Of a stretch of 64,000 bases of DNA, positions 16,636 through 25,000 are shown piece after piece. The notes under the pieces are model-generated. The model was not told the DNA's origin. It was given only the letters and a program-made list of their open reading frames with translations, and searched no databases. Origin of the DNA: Nocardioides sp. L-11A (GTDB taxonomy: Bacteria > Actinomycetota > Actinomycetes > Propionibacteriales > Nocardioidaceae). The position numbers and the translations under genes were made by a program. The stretch spans positions 3,844,001 to 3,908,000 of the forward strand of contig CP124680.1 of assembly GCA_029961745.1 (NCBI GenBank), written 5' to 3'. Within the stretch, counting starts at the first letter, position 1. Every line of letters begins with the position of its first letter.

Positions 16636-17100
16636 CTAGGGTCCGTCCCACGGGAGCCGCCGCGGCCCCGGCCCCTCGGCGGCGAGCTGGTCCTCGGGGT
16701 TGAAGAGGCGGCAGGTGTTGAGGGACAGGCAGCCGCATCCGATGCAGCCGTTCAGCTCGGCCTCCAAGCGCTCGATCTCATGACGACGCGCCGCGAGGCG
16801 CGCGTGCCAGCGGCGTGAGATGGCCGTCCAGTCGCGCTTGTTGGGCATCCGGTCCTCCGGCAGGCCACCGAAGATCTCGGCGACCTCCTCGAGCGGGATC
16901 CCGAAGCGACGCGCGGCGAGGATGATGCCGATCCGACGCAGCACGTAGCGCGGGTAGCGCCGCTGGTTGCCGGCCGTACGCACCGAGGAGATCAGGCCCT
17001 GCTTCTCGTAGAACCGGACCGCGCTGGTCGCGATCCCGGCGCGCTGCGCCACCTCCCCGATGGTGAGGAGCTGGGTCGGCGTGAGGTGCTCGCGGCTCAT
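16636..17100 (-). CDS. soxR: SoxR, redox-sensing MerR-family regulator
   Basis: 154 residues. MerR-type winged helix at the N-terminus (LTIGEVAQRAGIATSAVRFYE), a dimerising coiled coil (about 90-117), then the [2Fe-2S] ligand set C119xxC122xC124xxxxxC130, which defines SoxR. Oxidation of the cluster by redox-cycling compounds turns on the target promoter. Divergent from an MFS transporter, with a palindrome between them. The gene may itself be leaderless: TAGACT on the minus strand lies 9 nt before the ATG, inside the operator, which would give autoregulation. In actinobacteria SoxR usually controls a few efflux and oxidoreductase genes, which fits. Confidence 0.95.
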   Translation of the reverse strand: MSREHLTPTQLLTIGEVAQRAGIATSAVRFYEKQGLISSVRTAGNQRRYPRYVLRRIGIILAARRFGIPLEEVAEIFGGLPEDRMPNKRDWTAISRRWHARLAARRHEIERLEAELNGCIGCGCLSLNTCRLFNPEDQLAAEGPGPRRLPWDGP

Positions 17101-17131
17101 TTGACTTGAAGTCTACTTCAACTTTTAGCGT
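17101..17131 (+). promoter_or_regulatory. SoxR operator and 19-bp-spacer promoter of the MFS gene
   Basis: -35 TTGACT at 17101-17106, then a 19-bp spacer, then -10 TAGCGT at 17126-17131. Inside lies a perfect palindrome TTGAAGT-CT-ACTTCAA at 17106-17121. The stretched spacer with a central palindrome is the hallmark of MerR-family activation. The -10 ends 7 nt before ATG 17139, so the MFS transcript should be leaderless. Confidence 0.85.
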
Positions 17132-17138
17132 CCTCGGC

Positions 17139-18542
17139 ATGACCGACGAACGCCTCGACCTCGACTCCGGGCAGACCGCTCCGGCCGCCACCGGGTGGGC
17201 CGCGCTGCTCCATCGCGACCTGCTGCCCGCCGTCCTCGTGCTCTCCGGCGGCGTGGCCCTCTACGCCATGAACCTCTACTTCACGGCTGCCCTGATGCCG
17301 TCGGTCGTCGCCAGCATCGGCGGCGCGGAGTACTTCGCGTGGGCAGCGACCGGCTATCTCGTCGTCGCCGTCGTCGCCACCATGCTGGTCGGTCGTACCC
17401 TCGACCGGTTCGGCGCCCGCCGCTCCTACCTCGCCGGCTTCGTCCTCTTCGGGCTCGGCACGGTCGCCAGCGCCGCGAGCCCGAGCATGGTCGTCTTCGT
17501 CGCCGGCCGCGGGCTCCAGGGCGCCGGTGCGGGTCTGCTGATCGGCCTCGGGTACGCCGTCATCCGGACCACCCTGCCTGCGCACACGTGGACCCAGGCC
17601 TCGAGCCTGGTCTCGGCGATGTTCGCCCTCGGTGCCCTCGTCGGCCCGGCGCTCGGCGGCATCTTCGCCGAGCTCGATCTGTGGCGGGCGTCGTACGTCG
17701 TGCTCGCGGTGGTCTCCGCGCTCCTCGCCCTGATCGCCACCCGGGCCCTGCCGGCCCACACGGCGAGCCCGCGACGCGGCGACCCGCTCCCCCTCCGCTC
17801 GTTCGTCGCGCTCACCCTCGCCGCCGCCCTGCTGAGCATCAGCTCGACCACCGAAGGCGTGCGGGCCGTCGTCCTGGTCGTGGCGGGCCTGGCCACGCTC
17901 GTCGCCTTCCTCGTCATCGACGCACGCGCCACCCACAGCGTCCTGCCGCGGATCACCTACCTGGCCGGCGGACGGCTCAAGTGGGTCTACCTCACCGTCG
18001 CCGCGCTGAGCGCCGGCGTCATGGTCGAGAACTTCGTCCCGCTCTTCGGCCAGCAGCTGGCCGGCATGACCCCCGTCTGGGCGGGCTTCCTCGGCGCCGT
18101 GATGTCGATCGGCTGGTCCGCCGCCCAGGTCTTCAGCGCCGGCGCCGGCCCCGCCACCGCCCGCCGCCTGGTCCTGTTCTCCCCCTGGCTGGTCGCCGCC
18201 GGCCTCGCCGGCTATGGACTGCTGCAGACCGCGGGCGCGGGCGCCGGCTCCATCGCGCTGTGGGCCGGCTTCCTCCTCCTCGCCGGGATCGGCGTCGGCA
18301 TCGCCTTCCCCCACCTGACCGTCGCTGCCATGAGCAGCACCCCCGACTCCGGCGAGGGCGCCCGGGCGGCTGCCGCCGTCAGCACCACCCAGCTCATCGC
18401 CTACACGCTCACCTCGGCGGTCGCCGGCAACCTGCTCGCCCTCGGCTCGGAGGCGGTCGACGCCGCGCGCTGGGTGATCCTCGGGCTGGCCGTGCTCGTG
18501 GCGGTCGGGGTGGTCGGCAGTCGACGGGCGCTGCCCCGATAG
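17139..18542 (+). CDS. MFS multidrug-type efflux transporter, SoxR target
   Basis: 467 residues from ATG 17139; the longer frame from 17106 would start inside the operator. About 14 hydrophobic segments and the motif-A-like DRFGARRS between TM2 and TM3 place it in the major facilitator superfamily, near drug/H+ antiporters. The SoxR-type promoter directly upstream suggests that it exports redox-active compounds such as phenazine- or quinone-type antibiotics; the substrate is inferred, not seen. Confidence 0.9.
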   Translation: MTDERLDLDSGQTAPAATGWAALLHRDLLPAVLVLSGGVALYAMNLYFTAALMPSVVASIGGAEYFAWAATGYLVVAVVATMLVGRTLDRFGARRSYLAGFVLFGLGTVASAASPSMVVFVAGRGLQGAGAGLLIGLGYAVIRTTLPAHTWTQASSLVSAMFALGALVGPALGGIFAELDLWRASYVVLAVVSALLALIATRALPAHTASPRRGDPLPLRSFVALTLAAALLSISSTTEGVRAVVLVVAGLATLVAFLVIDARATHSVLPRITYLAGGRLKWVYLTVAALSAGVMVENFVPLFGQQLAGMTPVWAGFLGAVMSIGWSAAQVFSAGAGPATARRLVLFSPWLVAAGLAGYGLLQTAGAGAGSIALWAGFLLLAGIGVGIAFPHLTVAAMSSTPDSGEGARAAAAVSTTQLIAYTLTSAVAGNLLALGSEAVDAARWVILGLAVLVAVGVVGSRRALPR

Positions 18543-18856
18543 GTCGGGGCTCTGCGGACTGGATGGGCTCGCTCACGCCGAAGGGGCGGGATCGGCCCGG
18601 CCTGTCCACGCAGACCGCCAACGCATCCGCCAGGGTGCACGTCGATCTCGTGTCGACACGCATCAGTGCAGCGCAGGTGTCACCCGTCCGTGCAGCAGTC
18701 CCGATCGACGACATCACTCCACAGGTCCGCGGTATCCAAACGCAGATCGCCGCCGGGCAAATCGACACGTGTCAAGCCTTGCTTCCCTCGGAGCGTCCGT
18801 ACCCGCTGCCACCCCATCTCGCTCGGATCATCGGCGCGTCAGCATGAACTGCCTGG
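18543..18856. other. Intergenic region without a supported gene
   Basis: 314 bp between the MFS stop and the stop of the minus-strand immunity-like gene. Several short open frames cross it, but none has an RBS or a recognisable product. GC content and codon pattern drop here, marking the left edge of the accessory island. No terminator with a T-run is obvious. Confidence 0.6.
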
Positions 18857-19363
18857 TCATGCGTCGACAACATCCTCGACAGACCGAGCTCCAGCGACTG
18901 TCAGCAGCCAGACCAGGGGCTCCAACGGGGCAGGCCAACCGTCGACAAGAACCCACACTGTCTTTCCGTCGTAGGCCCACCACCGCCACGACCGCGTCTG
19001 CGAATCGACGGCACCCAGCCAATCCACGAGCGTCCATCCCAGCTCGGCCTCGGCAGCTGCTTTCCCCTCGCGGTCGAGCGTTCGCCAACGAGCAAGCCAT
19101 CTCTCTCGCTCCTCCACAGTCTGCATAGGCGAGCATGCAGCCGTGAACCAGCCAGGCAGCCTCTGTAGCCACGCCCGGTTGTCGGGCGCAAGGCCGTCCT
19201 CGCCACCTTCGATCACGGCCCCCAGCACTGCGCGCGCCCGTCGCACCACCTCGTCCGGACTGTCGGCCTCCACAGTCAAGCCCTGAAGTAGCCCTGAAGC
19301 CACCGGACTTGGGATACTAATTCCTGAGCGTAGCTGCTCCAACTCGTCACTTCCCATCAGCAT
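18857..19363 (-). CDS. Probable immunity protein for the orphan RHS toxin tip
   Basis: 168 residues from ATG 19363, with GGAG 6 nt upstream; ATG 19357 is an alternative. The start lies inside the end of the orphan toxin tip (7-bp overlap), the usual toxin-immunity arrangement. Acidic, Trp-rich protein (WTLVDWLG, SWRWWAYDGK, VWVLVDGWP), cytosolic, no signal. I do not recognise the family; function is inferred from position. Overall acidity suits binding of a basic toxin. Confidence 0.65.
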   Translation of the reverse strand: MLMGSDELEQLRSGISIPSPVASGLLQGLTVEADSPDEVVRRARAVLGAVIEGGEDGLAPDNRAWLQRLPGWFTAACSPMQTVEERERWLARWRTLDREGKAAAEAELGWTLVDWLGAVDSQTRSWRWWAYDGKTVWVLVDGWPAPLEPLVWLLTVAGARSVEDVVDA

Positions 19364-20070
19364 CGACCGCTCCGAGGGAGGATCGCGCAAGCCAACTCCG
19401 CGAACTCAGACGACGCCAGGCCGAGCGATCTGTCCGTTCTCGTGATGTCCACTTGTTGGATCGGAGCTTCGGCACCGCCACGCTGAGGGACAGCACGATC
19501 GAAAAGGGAATCCGCATACGACTGGGAAACCTCAAATGACTTCAGGCCAACGTCAGTCATGCCAGGCTGAGCCTGCTTCTGCGCCAGATACTCAAGCGCC
19601 CGCGCCTCGTCCCCGAAATTTAGATAAAGCATGGCATCTCCGTGAATAGTGACATCACCAGAGTCGGCGATCGTCAGCCGCGCATTCGCCGCACCTTCCA
19701 CTCTATACACGGTTACATTGCTTGCGGGCGCACCGGGGCGGACGATCTTCGCGGCCGTCGCCGCGACACGCTCGACGACCGGTGCGATGACTCGGGGCTT
19801 GCTGACTGCCGCGACAGTCGCTCTGATCGGTGCTGCGACCTGCCCACCGGGCACGAACGTGGCTGCGAGGAGCGCTGTCTTGGTGACCTCCCCCATGAAG
19901 GCCGCACGAGCAGCTTCGATCTCCTCGTGATCAACCACCGGCGCGATCGGCTGCCCCGTCACGTGGTTGATCGGCTCATCGATGCCGAGGAACTACCCTC
20001 CCAGCCAAGTAGTCAGCCCCTTGGCCAACTTCACCGGATTCGGCACTACGGGGCTGATGAACGGATCTGC
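19357..20070 (-). pseudogene. Orphan RHS C-terminal toxin tip (truncated RHS remnant)
   Basis: Minus-strand reading from about 20070 is homologous to the RHS C-terminus: VVPNPV, then an in-frame TAG at 19993-19995, then from GTG 19962 a 201-residue open stretch. Its first 78 residues (TGQPIAPVVDHEEIEAARA...) match the RHS protein in nearly all positions; after about residue 80 the sequence switches to a different tip beginning NVTVYRVEG, with LYLNFGDEARALEYL and VGLKSFEV. This is the classical displaced toxin cassette of polymorphic toxin systems. It lacks the RHS shell and is cut upstream by the IS3 element, so it can act only by recombination or as a short product from GTG 19962. I recall this tip pattern from other RHS proteins but cannot name its activity. 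Confidence 0.82.
19741..19977. repeat. Direct repeat copy 1 shared with the RHS gene
   Basis: About 237 bp nearly identical to 22483-22719 (offset 2742), coding the conserved pre-toxin segment in both copies. Same orientation, so recombination between the copies would swap toxin tips and delete the immunity gene and IS between them. Confidence 0.9.
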
Positions 20071-20117
20071 GACATCTGAGATCGCTTGATGAGTTGTCAG
20101 GCTGGAAGGATGTTGCT

Positions 20118-20373
20118 GTGCCCAAGCCCTACCCCCGCGAGTTCGGTGAGGACGTCGTCCGGGTCGCCCGTAATCGTGGTCCTCTCGAAGTGGCTTCGTC
20201 AGGCTGATGTCGAGGACGGCGCGAAGCCCGGCGTCACCACCGACGAGTCCCGCGAACTGCGTGAGTTGAAGCGCCGCAACCGGCTCCTGGAGCAGGAGAA
20301 CGAGGTGCTGCGTCGGGCTGCGGCTTACCTGTCGCAGGCCCAGCTACCGGGAAAAGGCTCTACCCGCTCGTGA
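20118..20373 (+). pseudogene. IS3 OrfA remnant
   Basis: GTG 20118 begins PKPYPREFGEDVVRVARNRG, the helix-turn-helix N-terminus of this OrfA type, then about 45 nt are missing and the frame shifts to SKWLRQADVEDGAKPG and the leucine-zipper end RLLEQENEVLRRAAAYLSQ. The HTH is therefore destroyed. Stop TGA at 20371-20373 overlaps the OrfB GTG. Confidence 0.85.
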
Positions 20374-21281
20374 GAGAGCTCGCCGCCGCCGGAGCCCCGC
20401 TCCGGGTGCCGGTCGCGGTGGCGTGCCGGGTGCTCAAGCTCCACTTTTCTGCACCGCCAGCACTACTACGCCTGGCTTGCCTGCCCGGTCACCGACAGCG
20501 AGCTCGAGGAGGCCTACCTCGCGAACGCGATCTTCGACGCCCACCGCGAGGACCCCGAGTTCGGCTACCGGCTGTTGTTCGACGAGGTCACCGACGCCGG
20601 CTACCAGGTGTCCGAGCGGACGGTGTCGAAGATCTGCTCAAGCAACGAGTGGTGGTGCGTCTTCGGCAAGAAGCGCCGCGGGAAGAAGGGCCGCGGGAAG
20701 AAGGGCATGCCCGGGTGCGCCCGCTCACGACGACCTGGTCCGCCGCGAGTTCACCGCACCCGGTCCGAACCAGCTCTGGCTCACCGACATCTCCGAGCAC
20801 CCCACCGACGGTCGGGAAGCTCTACCTCTACGCGGTCAAGGACGTGTGGTCCAACCGGATCGTGGGCTACTCCATCGACTCCCGGATGACCTCCCAGCTC
20901 GCGGTCGACGCACTCGAGTCCGCCGTCGCCAGGCGCGCTGCTCGGGGTGGATCGGTGGCCGGCTGCAAGCTGCACTCAGACAGGGGCGGCCAGTTTCGGA
21001 GTCGGAAGCTGCAGCAGTCGTTGTGGCGCCATCAGATGCTCGGCTCCATGGGCCAGGTCGGCTCGGCGGGCGACAACGCAGCCATGGAGAGCTTCTTCAG
21101 CCTGCTCCAACGCAACGTCCTCGACCGGCAGAAGTGGACCAACCGCGAGGAGCTCCGCATCGCGATCGTGACCTGGATCGAGCGGACCTACCACCGCCGA
21201 CGACGCCAAGCTCGACTCGGCCGATTGACCCCCATCGAGTACGAAGCCATCATGACCACGCTGGCCGAACAGGCCGCCTAA
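20370..21281 (+). pseudogene. IS3 OrfB transposase remnant (rve/DDE domain)
   Basis: Reads as one transposase only if frames are switched at least three times: MRELAAAGAP...VLKL in the first, then AYLANAIFDAHREDPEFGYR through VSERTVSKICSSN in the second, HDDLVRREFTAPGPNQLWLTDI in the third, and back to the first for GKLYLYAVKDVWSNRIVGYS to the end. The DDE residues can be placed (LTDI, LHSDRG, NAAMESFF), yet no single product can hold all three. Inactive. Confidence 0.88.
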
Positions 21282-21300
21282 CCGACTGTCACAGATCGGT

Positions 21301-21676
21301 GCAGCAGCCCCATACGACGTCGTCAACGTCTCGTCACCCGCGACACCAGCAGCACCGGTCCGGTCCGTAGGGGTGTGACAGCAGCACCAATACTCAGCAG
21401 CAGCCCTCAGCAACCCGAACCGGCGGTACGACGCAGGCGGTGTCGGGGGGGCGCGCAGTTCATGGCGGCCGCGCGAGAGAATCTGGGACTCTCCCGCTCT
21501 ACTTCAGGTAGAAGGCGCCGCCAATGCCTTGCGAATTGACACTCCGCAAAGCACCCGACGAACGATCTCGGATTGCCCCGGAGCCCGAGCCCCGCTCGAG
21601 CGGCACGCTCCTCCTTTGCCAGATACGCATGCTCGACCCGACCAGCCGGGTCAGGCCCTGCCGCACTGAAAGACCT
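21301..21676. other. Degenerate spacer between immunity gene and IS3
   Basis: No intact gene seen. A 61-codon minus-strand frame (21499-21684) begins inside the immunity gene stop but has no family resemblance. Another minus frame lacks a start yet has coding-like composition (AYLAKEERAARAGLGL, then FARHWRRLLPE) between about 21420 and 21650, so this may be a worn gene fragment. A G7 run near 21447 is unusual. Confidence 0.5.
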
Positions 21677-22084
21677 TCATGCATTTGATTCGAGCTCGTC
21701 CATGAGCATGTGATAGAGATCCAGATACTGATCTCGACTCAACTCGGGTGGTTCCCAGCTCCGCGATCGCATATGATCCAATGCGTCAGACGGGATCGCA
21801 ATTCCGTATTCAAGGACGTATGCAGACGCATCAACACGCCAATAAAACTGACCGTCAGTCGCGATGCCGCTCCCGCCGTCCACCCCGAAGCGGTCTCCGA
21901 GAACATCTCTGGTGTGCTCCATCCAGGCCAGGATGATCGGTGATGTTGAGAGATAGCCGGCAACTGGCGATCGCAGGCAATGAGGAAGGGCGCCTACAGA
22001 TCGTGCAAGGTCCGGAGAGGGCCATGCCTTGCCTGGAAGCGGCGCAAGCCCTCCGAGAGGGCGAGGCATCGGCGGACGGTTCAT
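21677..22084 (-). CDS. Probable immunity protein for the RHS toxin
   Basis: 135 residues. ATG 22082-22084 overlaps the RHS stop (ATGA) and has a strong AGGAGG 6 nt upstream, so it is made with the toxin. Acidic C-terminus (LSRDQYLDLYHMLMDELES), no signal peptide or membrane helix. Family not recognised; role inferred from position next to the toxin tip. Markedly lower GC than the core genes, like other immunity genes gained by transfer. Confidence 0.7.
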   Translation of the reverse strand: MNRPPMPRPLGGLAPLPGKAWPSPDLARSVGALPHCLRSPVAGYLSTSPIILAWMEHTRDVLGDRFGVDGGSGIATDGQFYWRVDASAYVLEYGIAIPSDALDHMRSRSWEPPELSRDQYLDLYHMLMDELESNA

Positions 22085-25000
22085 CTGAATCCTCCTTGTA
22101 CGAGACCACCGGTGACTGGATCGAGCTGCGCCTTCCGGGTGGTGCTGTGCACATCCACTCCCAGAATCCTCGACAACTCCTGCGCGGTGCCTCGACCCCC
22201 ATGGCACATGACGAGCGTAATAGCACAGCCGCCGTAGGCGGGGTTCTCGAGTATCGCGTCGGCGATCTGCTGGGGATGAGTGACCAAACCGTTGACGATC
22301 GGTTCGCCGGCAGCGTTTCCGTGAACGATCACATCGTGACGACCGTTCGCTCCGACGGAACGGTCGAAGTTGGCCCGTGTTGCGCCGTCGTCACCGATCG
22401 CGGTCGCCGTTCTTGAGTGCCGCACTGTCGCACCGCTCGCCAAGAGCGAGTCCATCGATGTGTTCGGGGCGACACGCGGATGAACGACCTTCGCGGTCGC
22501 TGCCGCGACGCGCTCGATGACTGGTGCGATGACTCGGGACTTGCTGACTGCCGCGACAGTTGCTCTGATCGGTGCTGCGACCTGCCCACCAGGCACGAAC
22601 GTGGCCGCGAGGAACACTGTCTTGGTGATCTCACCCATGAAGGCCGCACGAGCAGCTTCGATCTCCTCGTGATCAACGACCGGCGCGATCGCCTGCCCGG
22701 TCATGCGATTGACAGGCTCACCAATTCCGACGACGGAACCTCCAATGAAGCCGACCGCTCCACGCACCATCGCGACTGGATTTGGGACAACAGATTTCAC
22801 TTCACCCCACGGGTCGTACCCAGGCGACGGCTCACCCACATGGGAGATCCACGCTCCCTTGTGCTCGGCTTCCGGTCTCACGAGATCCGTACATCCGCCA
22901 AGATCAACACAGGCCGGGCGGTGCCCGTCCTCATCGATCAGGTTCACCGGGTTGCCGTTGACGTAGGTGTACGTGTTCGACGTCAACGGGTCGACACCAA
23001 CACTCAGATCCGTGGCCGAGGACGACACCCGATACGAGTCCGGCGTAGTGAACGCCGCCTTGCCCGGGTCATAGGTCCGGACCCCGAGCTGGTAGTTCCC
23101 CGTCCCACCATCACGGACCTGACCCCGATACCAATACGTGTTGCCCGTCGCCTCAGCCTCGGCCGAGTCCGTGCGACACATACCGTTGCCATCACCAGGA
23201 TCATCACTGCCCGGCGAACCACTCGGCTCCGCATCCACCGGCCCACCGAACGCGTCATAACGCACCGCGCACGCCACCACATGACCCGACGTCGTCACCG
23301 ACGTGACGTTGCCGTGCCCGTCGTCATCCAAGAACGCCGTCCCGGCACCGGACGACCCCGCCTGCTTGTAGCCCATCGCCTTACCGCCGGGATCGAGCTG
23401 GTAGAGCACCGTCGGGCCGTTCGCATCACCGTTGACCGCCCCGGTCTGACCCACCACATCGACCGACAAACCGTCGAACACACTTCGAGTGATCCGGTTC
23501 GCCCCCGGCTTCGCCGACCCCGACACCTCGCTGACCCGCTGCCGGTCCAACCCGTCGTACGAGAAGTCCGTGACCCGCGGATCGTTGTCACACACATCCG
23601 TGCCGGCCCTGGTCTGCCGCTCCACCCGGTCGAACGCGTCATATCGATAGGTGTTGCACCCGTCCTCGGTGAGCAGACCCACCGCGTTGTACTCGTACAC
23701 AAACCGGTCGTTCGTCGCCGGCACACCGTTGTCACCCGGACCATCAACGACCTTGACCGAGTTGTCCCACCGATAGCTCGTCGAGGTCACCCCGTCGACA
23801 CTGTCGTCCACTCTGGTCCGGTTGCTGTTCTTGTCCCACTCATAGTCGACAACCCGAGCCGTCCCCCCACCACTCCCACCACCACTCGCAGGCTGGTGAC
23901 TCCACTTCAACACCTGCTCGCTCGGCGCGTACTCGAACTCGTTGACATACCCACCGACACCGCCACTGTCGCTGCTCACGGTCTGCTTGATCAGGTTCCG
24001 GTTCTTGTCGTACAAGTACGTGTACGAACCCATAACCGTGCCACCAGCCTTGGTCTCAGCCCCCGCCAACACACCATTGGGCTGCCACGACCACTCCGAG
24101 ACATGACCACCCGTCGTCGCCGACCTCAACCGACCCGCCTTGTCCCACCCAAAGGACGTGGACGCACCCAGCACATCGGAATCCATCCCCGCCGCAAGAC
24201 CCGCAGCGTTGTACCGATACGACGTGACCTTCGTGCTCCCCCCGGTCACACCCGACGACTCCGTCGTGTCCGTACGCACCGACACCGCACCAGAACCGTT
24301 GTACGCATACGTGTTGGTGTTCCCCACACCACCACCCACACCCGACTCCGCAACCCGACGCTGGGTCCCGTCGAGGTAGTAGCCCACATTGACCGTGATC
24401 CCACTCGACTCGTCCTTGATCTGAGCCGGACCACCATGCTGCGCATACGTCGTCGTGATCGACTTCGTCGGCGTCTCGTCAAACTTCCGGTCCCTGCCCA
24501 TCTGCGAACTCAGACGCCCGTTCGCGCCATAGTTCAGCTTGACGAAACCGGCACCTTTGTAATCATCGTCGTTGCTCGGCACGCACGCCGTCGGCACGTC
24601 CGACTCACACCGGGCGGTCTGGGTGACCGTCTTCATCCCCGCCGGCGCATAGTCATAACGCACCGATCGATAGACCCTCACCGGAGCCGCAGGCGGCGTC
24701 GGCTCGGTCAACCCCACCGGCGTATGCGTCGCCGCAAGCAGATTGTCCTTCGTGAACTCGTTGAAGATCGGCGGCCGGTCATGACGCACCGCCTCGGGCT
24801 GCCACACCTCGGTCGCGTTCCCGACCGCGTCGTAGCCGTACCTCGTCTTCGCCGTGCCCTGACCCCCACCCGGGCCCGGAGCCTCGATCTGAGCCAACAG
24901 GTTGTCACTCGTCCACACCTGCGACGTGGTCTTCCCCTCCGGGTTGACCGTCGAGACCAGATTCCCCGCCCCGTCGTAGACGTACTGCGTCTTCTCGTCC

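Larger units (their letters stand above)
20090..21300 (+). mobile_element. Decayed IS3-family insertion sequence
   Basis: Holds OrfA and OrfB of an IS3-type element in the usual arrangement with GTGA overlap, both broken by frameshifts. Ends are approximate: TGAGTTGTCAGG near 20091 and a CTGTCACAGATC stretch near 21286 look like degenerate termini, but no matched inverted repeat or target duplication is certain. It lies on the opposite strand between the two toxin cassettes. Confidence 0.75.

Noticed and set aside
18409..18768. Minus-strand frame overlapping the MFS 3' end
   Set aside because: Mostly antisense of the transporter, no recognisable product.
21499..21684. 61-codon minus-strand frame after the immunity gene
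   Set aside because: No RBS, no family, Ser/Arg/Gly-rich; more likely noise in a decayed stretch.
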